Shown here piece after piece: positions 28,376 through 36,210 of a stretch of 64,000 nucleotides of DNA; the first letter of the stretch is position 1; each line of letters opens with the position of its first letter. Below the pieces are notes generated by a model. That model saw nothing but the letters and a program-made list of their open reading frames with translations. It had not been told where the DNA came from and did not search any database. The stretch is from an uncultured Collinsella sp. (GTDB lineage Bacteria; Actinomycetota; Coriobacteriia; Coriobacteriales; Coriobacteriaceae): the NCBI GenBank assembly GCA_958415665.1, contig CATYZK010000008.1, forward strand, positions 1 to 64,000, given 5' to 3'. The position numbers and the translations under genes are program-made.

Positions 28376-29599
28376 ATGGCAAACAAGAAAAAGAACCCCG
28401 AGGTCGCGCCGACGCCCGAGCAACGGTCCCGCGCAGCCTCCAGCTCTCGCAAGAAGCAGCGCAAGACCTACGTTTCCAAGACCGTCAAGATTGTCCTGGT
28501 GGTTATTGGCGTGCTGGCAATGCTGCTTTCCGTCTCGGCCATGGCGTGCTCCGGCCTGATGTCGCAGGCCGAGGACACCAGCACGGGCTACAAGCTCACC
28601 GGCGGTGTGGCTGCGACCATCAACGGCACCAACCTCACTGAGGACACCGTGACCAAGCAGATTATGAGCATGCGCACGTCCTATGGCTACACCAAGGACA
28701 AGGACTGGGCACAGTACCTGGTCGACAACGACCTCACGCCCAAGAAGTACCGCAAACAGCTCATCGACTCCTACACGCAGCAGATTCTGCTTCAGCAGGC
28801 GCAGAAGGAAAACGGCGTGACGGTGTCGGATAAGGAGGTCGAGAAGGCTTGGAAGGACGCGTGCAAGAGCGCGGGCGGCGCCAAGACTTTTAAGGAGACT
28901 CTCAAGACCTACGGCTACACTGAGGACACCTACAAGGATTCGCTCAAGGAGAGCCTGGCGCAGCAGAAGCTCAAGGATGCCGTGGCACCCACCAGCAAGC
29001 CCAAGGACAGCGAGATTGTCGATTACATCAATGAGAACCTGTCCAACTACAACGATGCCCGCCGCTCGTCGAATATCCTGATCAAGGTCGATTCCGACGC
29101 TTCCGACGAGGACAAGGCCGCCGCCAAGGCCAAGGCGCAGGAGTGCTTGGACAAGATCAACTCTGGCGAGCTGAGCTTTGAGGACGCCGTGGAGCAGTAT
29201 TCCGACGACACCGGCTCCAAGGAGAAGAAGGGCGATGTGGGCTGGGACAAGCTCACCACCTTCGTCGACAACTACCAGACGGCGCTCGAGGGCCTCAACA
29301 AGGGCGACGTGAGCGATGTGGTCGAGTCGACCTACGGCTACCACATCATCAAGTGCACCGACTACTTCCACGTTGATAACCAGGTCGATGACATTAAGCA
29401 GGTGCCCAAGGACATCAAGAAGTATGTCTCCAACGTGGTGAAGACGCAGGCAGAGAGCACTGCGTACAGCGAGTGGCTGGAGCAGTACAAGAAGGACGCC
29501 GACATCACCGTTAACCCCATGCCCAAGGATGTGCCGTACAACGTCAGCCTGAAGGGCGTCACCAAGAGTTCGACCGACGATTCGTCGACGACTAAGTAA
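28376..29599 (+). CDS. PrsA/SurA-like peptidyl-prolyl isomerase (PpiC domain), membrane-anchored
   Basis: A basic N-terminus leads to one membrane segment (IVLVVIGVLAMLLSVSAMAC). A helical chaperone part like SurA_N follows (GGVAATINGTNLTEDTV ... LIDSYTQQILLQQAQKE). The parvulin domain has SSNILIKVDSD, GELSFEDAVEQYSDD, KKGDVGWD and VVESTYGYHIIKCTDY. It would fold exported proteins on the outer face of the membrane. The Cys after the hydrophobic stretch (AMACSG) could be a lipobox as in PrsA, but the long N-terminal extension argues for a plain transmembrane anchor. The ATG at 28376 starts the basic region. Confidence 0.9.
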   Translation: MANKKKNPEVAPTPEQRSRAASSSRKKQRKTYVSKTVKIVLVVIGVLAMLLSVSAMACSGLMSQAEDTSTGYKLTGGVAATINGTNLTEDTVTKQIMSMRTSYGYTKDKDWAQYLVDNDLTPKKYRKQLIDSYTQQILLQQAQKENGVTVSDKEVEKAWKDACKSAGGAKTFKETLKTYGYTEDTYKDSLKESLAQQKLKDAVAPTSKPKDSEIVDYINENLSNYNDARRSSNILIKVDSDASDEDKAAAKAKAQECLDKINSGELSFEDAVEQYSDDTGSKEKKGDVGWDKLTTFVDNYQTALEGLNKGDVSDVVESTYGYHIIKCTDYFHVDNQVDDIKQVPKDIKKYVSNVVKTQAESTAYSEWLEQYKKDADITVNPMPKDVPYNVSLKGVTKSSTDDSSTTK

Positions 29600-29653
29600 T
29601 CATGGGGCGGTGCTCGTGCGAGTGCCGCCCGCACTATTGAGGAGGATTTGCAG

Positions 29654-30097
29654 ATGACCAACGAAGAGCTGCAGAAGGAAATGATTGCGGCCATGAAGGC
29701 CAAGGACAAGGTTCGCCTGTCTATCATTCGCCAGGTTAAGGCCGAGGTGAAGAATATCGAGGTCAACGAGCGCCGCGATGTGACCGAGGAAGACGTCAAC
29801 AGCATGATCAAGCGTCTGATTAAGCAGACGAGCGAGACGCTGGAGATGTCCATTAAGGCCGGTACCGACCAGGAGCGTACCGATAATCTGACCGAGCAGG
29901 TCAAGATTCTGGAGAGCCTGCTGCCCGCGCAGGTTTCGGGCGAGGAGCTCGAGGCCCTGATCGAGCAGGTCATCGCCGAGCTGGGTGCCACGTCCAAGAA
30001 GCAGATGGGCCAGGTCATGGGCGCTCTGGGCAAGGCCACCGGCGGCAACTTCGATAAGCCGGCAGCAGCAAAGATCGTCGGAGCCAAGCTGGCGTAA
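29654..30097 (+). CDS. GatB/YqeY domain protein
   Basis: A 147-residue helical protein typical of YqeY: KEMIAAMKAKDKVRLSIIRQ, VKNIEVNERRDVTEEDV, LESLLPAQVSGEELEALI, and the closing GQVMGALGKATGGNFDKPAAA. The fold matches the tRNA-binding tail of GatB, and a role in tRNA-dependent amidation or tRNA binding is presumed in the family. GGAGGA seven bases before ATG 29654 sets the start. It lies 54 bases after the foldase gene and ends at a terminator, so the two may be co-transcribed. Confidence 0.9.
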   Translation: MTNEELQKEMIAAMKAKDKVRLSIIRQVKAEVKNIEVNERRDVTEEDVNSMIKRLIKQTSETLEMSIKAGTDQERTDNLTEQVKILESLLPAQVSGEELEALIEQVIAELGATSKKQMGQVMGALGKATGGNFDKPAAAKIVGAKLA

Positions 30098-30127
30098 GGA
30101 CCGAGCGGCATATAGTTGATGTTGAGG

Positions 30128-30160
30128 GGGGCGTGACCATTGCGGTCGCGCCCCTTTTTT
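30128..30160 (+). terminator. Intrinsic terminator after the YqeY gene
   Basis: An 11-bp stem, GGGGCGTGACC / GGTCGCGCCCC (one G-T pair), a 5-base loop, then six T. Confidence 0.93.
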
Positions 30161-30176
30161 GTTGGCTGATGAAGGG

Positions 30177-30247
30177 CACTCATTGGGGACAGACTTAAAT
30201 GAGTGCCCGCTCGTTGGGTACTCATTTAAGTCTGTCCCCAATGAGTG
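30177..30247. repeat. 28-bp perfect inverted repeat with GGGGACAG core
   Basis: Arms 30177-30204 and 30220-30247 pair over all 28 bases around a 15-base loop. Each arm is itself flanked by ACTCATT / AATGAGT. It lies 17 bases after the YqeY terminator and upstream of the ABC importer. A -10-like TACAAT at 30311-30316 follows, with no good -35. Confidence 0.9.
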
Positions 30248-30351
30248 GGTGAAAGGTTGCGGGTTCTTTACGGGAATGCAGTGTGGGCTGCGGAAACGTG
30301 GTTCTTTCCGTACAATAGTGCAATTCGTATAAACGCAGGGAAGGAACATTC

Positions 30352-31083
30352 ATGGCAGACATGATCGAGATCAAGCATCTCAACAAGTACTTTGGCGACC
30401 TGCATGTGCTCAAAGATATCAACCTCACCGTCAAGCGCGGCGAGAAGCTCGTCATGATCGGGCCGTCCGGTTCGGGTAAGTCGACGCTCATCCGTTGTGT
30501 CGATTATCTTGAGGAGCCCACATCGGGCGAAGTCATTATCGACGGTACGCCGCTCACCAAGAAGAATCACCTGGAAATGGCTCGTAAGTACAGCTCCATG
30601 GTGTTTCAGCAGTTCAACCTGTATCCCAATATGACGGTGCTCGGCAACCTCACGCTTGCACCCATCAAGCTGCAAAAGAAGAGCAAGGAGGAGGCGACCC
30701 AGATCGCCATCGCCGCGCTCAAGCGCGTCGGCATGGCGCATAAGGCCGGCGAGTATCCGCAGAACCTCTCGGGCGGCCAGCAGCAGCGCATCGCCATCGC
30801 CCGTGCCCTGTGCACCAAGCAGCCCATCATCCTGTTTGACGAGCCGACCTCGGCACTCGACCCCGAGATGGTCCAAGAGGTCCTGGACGTTATGATCGAG
30901 CTCGCGCAGGAAGACATCACCATGATCTGCGTGACGCACGAGATGGGCTTTGCACGCCAGGTGGCCGACCGCGTCATCTTTATGGAGGACGGCCGCATCC
31001 TGGAGGAGGGCACGCCCGAGCACTTCTTCGATAACCCCGAGAACCCGCGCTGCCGCGAGTTCCTGTCCAAGATTTTGCACTAG
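30352..31083 (+). CDS. Polar amino-acid ABC transporter ATP-binding protein (GlnQ-like)
   Basis: A 243-residue ATPase with Walker A GPSGSGKST, Q-loop FQQFNLYPNMTV, signature LSGGQQQRIAIARAL and Walker B ILFDEPTSALDP. The overall pattern is that of GlnQ/HisP-type subunits. It drives uptake together with the lipoprotein and the two permeases that follow. In this family the substrate is usually glutamine, glutamate, cystine or another polar amino acid; the sequence alone does not decide. AAGGAACATTC precedes the ATG. Confidence 0.94.
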   Translation: MADMIEIKHLNKYFGDLHVLKDINLTVKRGEKLVMIGPSGSGKSTLIRCVDYLEEPTSGEVIIDGTPLTKKNHLEMARKYSSMVFQQFNLYPNMTVLGNLTLAPIKLQKKSKEEATQIAIAALKRVGMAHKAGEYPQNLSGGQQQRIAIARALCTKQPIILFDEPTSALDPEMVQEVLDVMIELAQEDITMICVTHEMGFARQVADRVIFMEDGRILEEGTPEHFFDNPENPRCREFLSKILH

Positions 31084-31091
31084 GCGCGGTG

Positions 31092-31967
31092 ATGGACATG
31101 ACGGATATGACGAGGGCGGCCGTATCGCGCCGTCACTTTTTGCAGCTGGCGGGGGCCGGCATGCTTGCTCTGACAGGAACCGCGCTTGCCGGTTGCGGCA
31201 ACTCCACCAGCGGCGAGGGCTCCGACAAGGGTTCCAAGCTCGCGGCCATCAAGTCGCGCGGCCACCTGAACGCCGGCGTCAAGAAGGACGTTCCCGGCTA
31301 CGGCTATTACGACACCGCCAAGGGCCGCTTTGAGGGCATGGAGGTCGACCTGTGCTACCAGATCGCCGCTGCCGTCTTTGGCGTGAGCTACAAGGAGGCC
31401 CGCGCCCAGGAGCTTGTCGAGTTTACCGACGTAACGCCCAAGACGCGTGGCCCGCTCATCGATAACGGCCAGCTCGACGTGGTCGCGGCGACCTACACCA
31501 TCACCGACGAGCGCAAGAAGAGCTGGGATTTCTCGACGCCGTATCGAACCGACTACGTGGGACTCATGGTCAAGAAGCGTTCGGGCTTTACCTCGATTGA
31601 GGATCTGGACGGCAAGGTTATCGGCGTGAGCCAGGGCGCTACCACGCAGGGCCTGATCGAGCAGATGATCAAGGACAACGGCTTTCACTGCGAACCCGAG
31701 TTTAGGGCCTTTAGCGGCTACCCCATCATCAAGAGTTCGCTCGACGCCGGCAATATCGACGTCTTTGCCATGGACCGCTCCACGCTGGCCGGTTACATGA
31801 ACGAGACCGTTGAGCTGTTGCAGCCCGAGGTCAAGTTTGGCGAGCAGGGCTACGGCGTGGCGACCAAGAAGGGCTGCGACCTTTCGGCCGTGGTCGATCA
31901 GGTGATTTGCGATCGCCTGGCCGATGGCTGGCTCGACCAAGAGGTCAAGACCTGGGGTCTTGTATAG
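31092..31967 (+). CDS. Amino-acid ABC transporter substrate-binding lipoprotein
   Basis: The signal sequence has a twin-arginine-like SRRHFLQLAGAG followed by the lipobox LAGC with Cys35. The mature part is a SBP_bac_3 domain: GHLNAGVKKDVPGYGYYD, RFEGMEVDLCYQIAAAVFG, VAATYTITDERKKSWDFSTP, IGVSQGATTQGLIEQ, DVFAMDRSTLAGY and YGVATKKGCDL. It starts eight bases after the ATPase stop. A GTG at 31089 and an ATG at 31098 are alternative starts. The twin-arginine motif suggests Tat export, unusual for this family but seen in Actinobacteria. Confidence 0.92.
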   Translation: MDMTDMTRAAVSRRHFLQLAGAGMLALTGTALAGCGNSTSGEGSDKGSKLAAIKSRGHLNAGVKKDVPGYGYYDTAKGRFEGMEVDLCYQIAAAVFGVSYKEARAQELVEFTDVTPKTRGPLIDNGQLDVVAATYTITDERKKSWDFSTPYRTDYVGLMVKKRSGFTSIEDLDGKVIGVSQGATTQGLIEQMIKDNGFHCEPEFRAFSGYPIIKSSLDAGNIDVFAMDRSTLAGYMNETVELLQPEVKFGEQGYGVATKKGCDLSAVVDQVICDRLADGWLDQEVKTWGLV

Positions 31968-31992
31968 GCGCATCGTCCAAGGAAGGAATCAA

Positions 31993-32739
31993 ATGCTCGA
32001 AGGATTATTTGACGCCGACCGTTGGTCGACGACATTTCAAAACATGGGGCCCTTCTGGGAGGGCTTTGGCGTGACGCTGCAGGTGGTCATTGCCGGTCTG
32101 CTACTGTCGCTCGTGCTGGGCACGCTGCTGGGCGTGTTCTCCACCACCCGTTCGCGCGTGCTGCGTGGCATCAGCCGCGTGTACGTGGAGTTTTACCAGA
32201 ACACCCCGTTGCCCGTGCAGGTGCTCTTTATGTACATGGCCGGTCCGCAGTTTTTGCAGGCCATAACCGGTGCCGACCAGCCGGTGCGCATCGCGCCGTT
32301 CGTGCTGGGCTTCTTGGGCGTGGGCCTATATCACGCGGCCTACATCTCGGAGGTCATCCGCACCGGCATCGAGGCCGTTCCGCGCGGTCAGATGGAGGCG
32401 GCTCAGAGCCAGGGCTTCACGCGCGCGCAGGCCTACTGGTACATCGTGCTGCCCCAGACGTTCAAGATCATCCTGCCGCCGCTGTGCAACCAGGCGCTCA
32501 ACCTGGTCAAGAACACGTCGGTGCTGGCGCTCGTGGCCGGCGGCGACCTTATGTATCGCTCCGACAACTTCGTAAGCCTGTATGGCTACCTGCAGGGATA
32601 CATCGTTTGCTGCCTTATGTATTTCATCATCTGCTTTCCGCTCGCCATGCTGGTGCAGTGGCTCGAGCGCCGCTCCAAGGAGCGTCCGCGCGGTGTGAGC
32701 CTGGCCGAGCTGGGGCTCGACAACGTAGAGGAGGCCTAG
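31993..32739 (+). CDS. Amino-acid ABC transporter permease 1
   Basis: A 248-residue inner-membrane permease of the HisM/GlnP family. It has the conserved cytoplasmic loop that docks the ATPase (EAVPRGQMEAAQSQGF) and the start FWEGFGVTLQVVIAGLLLSLVLG with GTLLGV. It pairs with the next gene to form the heterodimeric channel. GGAAGGAATC before ATG 31993 sets the start. Confidence 0.93.
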   Translation: MLEGLFDADRWSTTFQNMGPFWEGFGVTLQVVIAGLLLSLVLGTLLGVFSTTRSRVLRGISRVYVEFYQNTPLPVQVLFMYMAGPQFLQAITGADQPVRIAPFVLGFLGVGLYHAAYISEVIRTGIEAVPRGQMEAAQSQGFTRAQAYWYIVLPQTFKIILPPLCNQALNLVKNTSVLALVAGGDLMYRSDNFVSLYGYLQGYIVCCLMYFIICFPLAMLVQWLERRSKERPRGVSLAELGLDNVEEA

Positions 32740-32742
32740 CGC

Positions 32743-33381
32743 ATGGAAATCTTCAACGCGACCAACCTGCTCTACATCTGGGGCGGCTTTGTTAAGACCA
32801 TCGAGATCTCGGCGCTGTCAATCTTTTTCTCGCTCATTTTTGGCACGCTGCTGGCGCTCGTCAAGAGCTATGCGCCCCGCCCGTTCCGTATTTTGGTGAG
32901 CGCCTATATCGAGCTGTTCCGTTGCACGCCGAACCTGCTGTGGATCCTGTTTATCTACTTTACGGTGCAGGGTCTGGACATTGTGATCTCGACCATCGCC
33001 TTTACGCTGTTTACCAGCGCCGTTATGGCCGAGATTGTGCGCGGCGGCCTCAACTCGATTCCGCGCGGCCAGTTTGAGGCAGCGCAGAGCCAGGGCTTTG
33101 GCTTCTTTGCCACCATGCGCTACATCATCCTGCCGCAGACGTTTAAGACGATCATTCCGGCCCTGTTTAGCCAGTGCACGACCGTCATCAAGGACAGCTC
33201 GTATCTTTCGGGCATTAACGTGGCCGAGCTCATGTACACGGCAAATGTCGTGATGGCGCACGCGATCGACCTGTCGCAGGTGCTTATGCTCTACGGCCTG
33301 GTGTTTGCGATGTACTTTGCGCTGAACTTTGGCATTTCGCTGTTGGTCCGAGCGTATCAGCGTCGTATCGTAGCCGCATAG
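32743..33381 (+). CDS. Amino-acid ABC transporter permease 2
   Basis: A 212-residue HisQ/GlnP-type permease with the same EAA-like loop (SIPRGQFEAAQSQGFGF) and opening (LLYIWGGFVKTIEISALSI). It starts three bases after the stop codon of permease 1, with GAGGAGG inside that gene's end, so the two are co-translated. It closes the four-gene importer operon. Confidence 0.93.
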   Translation: MEIFNATNLLYIWGGFVKTIEISALSIFFSLIFGTLLALVKSYAPRPFRILVSAYIELFRCTPNLLWILFIYFTVQGLDIVISTIAFTLFTSAVMAEIVRGGLNSIPRGQFEAAQSQGFGFFATMRYIILPQTFKTIIPALFSQCTTVIKDSSYLSGINVAELMYTANVVMAHAIDLSQVLMLYGLVFAMYFALNFGISLLVRAYQRRIVAA

Positions 33382-33488
33382 TCCTGCTTCCCCAAGCACG
33401 GCACCTTGCCCCTCAATCGTCGCTTGCGTACATTTAGTACGCGGCGCTCCTCTTTCGGGACAATCTGCCGCACTTGGGAAACCAGGAC
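33381..33488. repeat. Imperfect long inverted repeat after the ABC importer operon
   Basis: Outer arms 33381-33403 and 33466-33488 pair at 19 of 23 positions. An inner hairpin, GCGTAC-ATTTA-GTACGC, is perfect (33426-33442). It overlaps the last base of the permease stop codon. It is probably a decayed member of the long inverted-repeat set and may act as a terminator. Confidence 0.65.
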
Positions 33489-33551
33489 GGTCGTAAGTGA
33501 CAAAATGAGAAACGAGGACAGCTTTTTCTCATTTGTTAGAAAGGAATCGCG

Positions 33552-34175
33552 ATGAGCGATCTGGTGAACAAGAAGAGCCCCGTGGTCATTACCATCGCGC
33601 GTGACTTTGGTGCCGAGGGCCATGAGATTGGCCGTATCCTCGCCAATGAGCTGGGGATTCCGCTGTACGACAACGAGCTGCTGGTGCGCGCGTCGCTGCG
33701 TGCGGGCGAGTCGCTCGACAAGATGGCTGCCTACGACGAGCGCCTGGCCGTGGAGAACATGGCGTTTCTGCCCGACCGCTACGACGCGCGTTCGTACTCG
33801 GACAAGTTGTTCCAAAAGATGAGCCAGGTGATTTTGGACCTGGGCGAGACCGAGAGCTGCATTATCGAGGGTCGCCTGTCCGATTATCTGCTGCGCAACA
33901 ACCCCAACCACATCGCCGTGTTGGTGACTGCTCCCTTTGAGGACCGCGTCGAGATTGTGCGCAAGAAGCGTGGCCTCAACAAAAAGAAGGGCGCCAAGCT
34001 GGTCAAACAGCAGCAGAAGGCGCGCGAGGCATTCTACAAGCGCTACAGCGCCGGCAAGTGGAAGATGACGAGCGGCAAGGATATCGTCGTCAACCGCGCC
34101 AAGCTGGGCCGCGAGGGCTGTAAGGATGTCATCGCCGCAGCCTACCGCTACAAAGTAGCTCAGCTCGAAGGCTAG
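33552..34175 (+). CDS. Cytidylate-kinase-like family protein
   Basis: A 207-residue protein of the Cytidylate_kin2 family. It opens VVITIARDFGAEGHEIGRIL, the family's modified P-loop, then ANELGIPLYDNELL. The middle has ESCIIEGRLSDYLLR, and the latter half VLVTAPFEDRVEIVRKKRG. Family members are presumed nucleotide or small-molecule kinases, but substrates are mostly unproven. AGAAAGGAATCGCG precedes the ATG. It is monocistronic and is followed by the first ACCACCAC hairpin. Confidence 0.85.
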   Translation: MSDLVNKKSPVVITIARDFGAEGHEIGRILANELGIPLYDNELLVRASLRAGESLDKMAAYDERLAVENMAFLPDRYDARSYSDKLFQKMSQVILDLGETESCIIEGRLSDYLLRNNPNHIAVLVTAPFEDRVEIVRKKRGLNKKKGAKLVKQQQKAREAFYKRYSAGKWKMTSGKDIVVNRAKLGREGCKDVIAAAYRYKVAQLEG

Positions 34176-34182
34176 ATGGTCG

Positions 34183-34223
34183 AAACCACCACGAAGGGGA
34201 CAGGCGCCTTTGTGGTGGTTTTT
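34183..34223. repeat. ACCACCAC hairpin, copy 1
   Basis: AAACCACCACGAAGG pairs with the CCTTTGTGGTGGTTT side; GGGGACAGGCG lies at the tip. It is the first of five copies between 34 and 47.5 kb and sits eight bases after a stop codon. The T-rich tail would allow it to end transcription rightward. Confidence 0.8.
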
Positions 34224-34274
34224 GTTTTAGGCGGAGGAGGCTGGCAGGCACCGCTGCCAGCTGCTCGCTCAAAG

Positions 34275-34340
34275 AACTCAAAGGTGCTCAAGCAACTCAA
34301 AGATGCTCAAAAAACTCAACGGTGCTCAAAATACTCAAGG
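34275..34340. repeat. Tandem repeat, unit AACTCAAAGGTGCTCAAGC
   Basis: Three units of 19-20 bases (34275, 34294 and 34313) plus a partial fourth differ at a few positions. There is no open frame and no link to neighbouring features. It is probably a slippage-type repeat in a non-coding stretch. Confidence 0.7.
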
Positions 34341-34367
34341 GCGGGCACCGCTTAGTTTCCTTTACTG

Positions 34368-34503
34368 TCTCAATCTGTAACATCTGGGTGGTTAAATCGT
34401 CTCTATCTGTTACAGATTTAGATAAAACGCGGAGCCGAGTGGGGAAATCTAAATCTGTAACAGCTGGCCTGCTATTTGGGGTCTAGATGTTACAGATTGA
34501 GAC
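34368..34503. repeat. TGTAACA/TGTTACA hairpin array 1 (two units)
   Basis: Unit 1 (34368-34424) and unit 2 (34445-34503) each have outer arms matching CTCAATCTGTAACA and its complement TGTTACAGATTGAG, with a variable core of about 25 bases. They are spaced about 77 bases apart. The same family appears as three-unit arrays at 40.1 and 47.1 kb. It is not a CRISPR: the repeats are palindromic pairs rather than direct repeats with spacers, and no cas gene is present. Confidence 0.85.
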
Positions 34504-34533
34504 AAACTGGTGGAGAGAACTGCCGTGTCGTTC

Positions 34534-34573
34534 AAACCACCACGAAGGGGACAGGCACCTTTGTGGTGGTTTT
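34534..34573. repeat. ACCACCAC hairpin, copy 2
   Basis: Nearly identical to copy 1 (GGCACC at the tip instead of GGCGCC). It directly abuts the 3' end of the LuxR gene (minus strand, stop at 34578), so it probably terminates that transcript as well. Confidence 0.8.
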
Positions 34574-34577
34574 TGTT

Positions 34578-35981
34578 TTAAGCCGAGGGGAAGGCTTTGG
34601 TGAGACCGGCGCGCGTTTGCGTGTCGGTCTTTTGGTAGATGGAGCTCAGGTGGCGCTGGACCATGCGCATCGAGATGCCGAGCTCATCAGCAATCTGTTT
34701 GAGCGGGCGCTCGTCCTGGGTCACGGCCATGAGCACGTCGACTTCACGCGGGGTGAGGCCGTGGTCGGCGATGAAGGCTTGGCGCTGTTCCTCGATGCTG
34801 GGTGCAGCGAGTGCCTCCTCGGCGAGCTGTTGATGTTCGCGCTCCTGTTCGGTTTGGGGTAGACGGAACAGCCCCGCAGCTACAAATGCCACGCTCGCCG
34901 CCACAAGCAGCACGAGCGCGCCGATCATGATGAGGGCGACATTGCCCGAGGTGACCAGTGCCAGCGAGATGCCCGATGTGGTGAATGCACATGCATTGTT
35001 GGCGGCGCGGCCCATGCCAGCCCAGAGTGCCGGCGCGTGCATACGCGGTGCCAGCTGTGTAAACGTGGCGGTGAAGAATGTGACGAAAAAGCCCGAGCTC
35101 AGATAAAAGACGATGAGGCCCAGGTTGGGATCGGCACCAGCTTCCACGGCCAAGATTGAGATGGTGGAGAGCACCGTGACACCGAGCATGACAGGACCCA
35201 TGTAGCGACGCTCGGCAAGGTCAAAGACGATGCCGGCGACCAGGCCGCTCGCTGCCAAAAAGAGGCGTGGCCAAGTCTGCACGGCGATGGTGCCGTGGGC
35301 GTTGGAGAACGTGACCACGTTATCGAGCGTCGAGAACAGGCAGGCCAAGATCATGACGAGCGCGATGCTCCAGCACGCCTGCTTGGCGAGGACGTGTGAG
35401 GACTCGGTAAAAGGGTTGATGGTGGAGCTGGGGTTCTCATCTGCCTCTTGGGGCGCGGCGCTGAGGGCGGAGATGACGATCGTCGCCGCGCCAAGAATGA
35501 TGAGCTCAACGATGCCGCCGCAATCGAGCAGGTTAAGGGCAAACTGCAGGAGGATGCCTGCGGCATAGGCCGCCCCCGCGCCCGTGGCGAGCTTGGGATC
35601 GTCTTGGAACGCCAACGCAAAGGCGTGATGTGCTGCGGCACCCAGCATACCGAGTCCAAAGAATACCACGCACCCCAGAATCTCGAGCGCAAGTGGACCT
35701 GTGGGGACCTGAATCTGGGTCAAGCCAACGATAGCGATGGGAACGGCGGCGTTGGCGGCTGCCTGGGCCTGACCTTTGCGTTGGGCAAGAGCCAGTAACG
35801 GCGCGTATCCGATAAAGCCGATAACGCTGGCACCCAGGATAAAGCCTTGCGCGAGCACAACGCGCTCGGCACCGGCGAGCAGCCCGACATTGATGTCGAA
35901 GCGAAACTCGGCGGCAAGGAAGACAAAGGTAAAGAGCGCGAGGGCTAGAAGCGCGTTGATTTTAGGCTTGCTCAGGTTCAA
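34578..35981 (-). CDS. Membrane-bound LuxR-family transcriptional regulator
   Basis: The first 375 or so residues form about twelve hydrophobic segments like a transporter. The last 65 residues are a LuxR/GerE helix-turn-helix: HGLTPREVDVLMAVTQD, LKQIADELGISMRMVQRHLS, SIYQKTDTQTRAGL. Such 12-helix LuxR proteins are expanded in Coriobacteriia and are thought to sense a ligand in the membrane and regulate neighbouring genes. It is divergent from the first surface-protein gene. The 229 bases between them hold an 18-bp palindrome shared with the two further surface genes, so this protein is the best candidate regulator (inference). Confidence 0.88.
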   Translation of the reverse strand: MNLSKPKINALLALALFTFVFLAAEFRFDINVGLLAGAERVVLAQGFILGASVIGFIGYAPLLALAQRKGQAQAAANAAVPIAIVGLTQIQVPTGPLALEILGCVVFFGLGMLGAAAHHAFALAFQDDPKLATGAGAAYAAGILLQFALNLLDCGGIVELIILGAATIVISALSAAPQEADENPSSTINPFTESSHVLAKQACWSIALVMILACLFSTLDNVVTFSNAHGTIAVQTWPRLFLAASGLVAGIVFDLAERRYMGPVMLGVTVLSTISILAVEAGADPNLGLIVFYLSSGFFVTFFTATFTQLAPRMHAPALWAGMGRAANNACAFTTSGISLALVTSGNVALIMIGALVLLVAASVAFVAAGLFRLPQTEQEREHQQLAEEALAAPSIEEQRQAFIADHGLTPREVDVLMAVTQDERPLKQIADELGISMRMVQRHLSSIYQKTDTQTRAGLTKAFPSA

Positions 35982-36089
35982 GAACGGTCCTTTGGGTGGA
36001 CGGAATAATCATGCCCTCGATTGTAGCGTCCTTGGGACGGGCGTGACGATAACGAAATCAATTCGAATCAAACCGCAGGTAGCCATAGG

Positions 36090-36107
36090 GGTTCACATCT
36101 ACGAACC
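36090..36107. promoter_or_regulatory. 18-bp palindrome GGTTC-N8-GAACC, site 1
   Basis: GGTTCACATCTACGAACC, followed by TAGGCG. It lies between the divergent LuxR gene and the first surface-protein gene, 103 bases before the latter's start. Identical half-sites with the same 8-base spacing lie upstream of the two other surface-protein genes, and the TAGGCG tail is repeated at site 2. Confidence 0.7.
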
Positions 36108-36145
36108 TAGGCGTATGCGATTGCTTGGCACATGGTGAGACTAGG

Positions 36146-36183
36146 AAAACCACCACAAAGGGGACAGGCACCTTTGTGGTGGT
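36146..36183. repeat. ACCACCAC hairpin, copy 3
   Basis: AAAACCACCACAAAGG pairs with CCTTTGTGGTGG; GGGGACAGGCA is at the tip. It lies in the leader of the first surface-protein gene, 27 bases before its start codon, so it could affect transcription into that gene or translation. Confidence 0.8.
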
Positions 36184-36210
36184 ATGGTCCATCGACCGAG
36201 GGAGGCCCCT

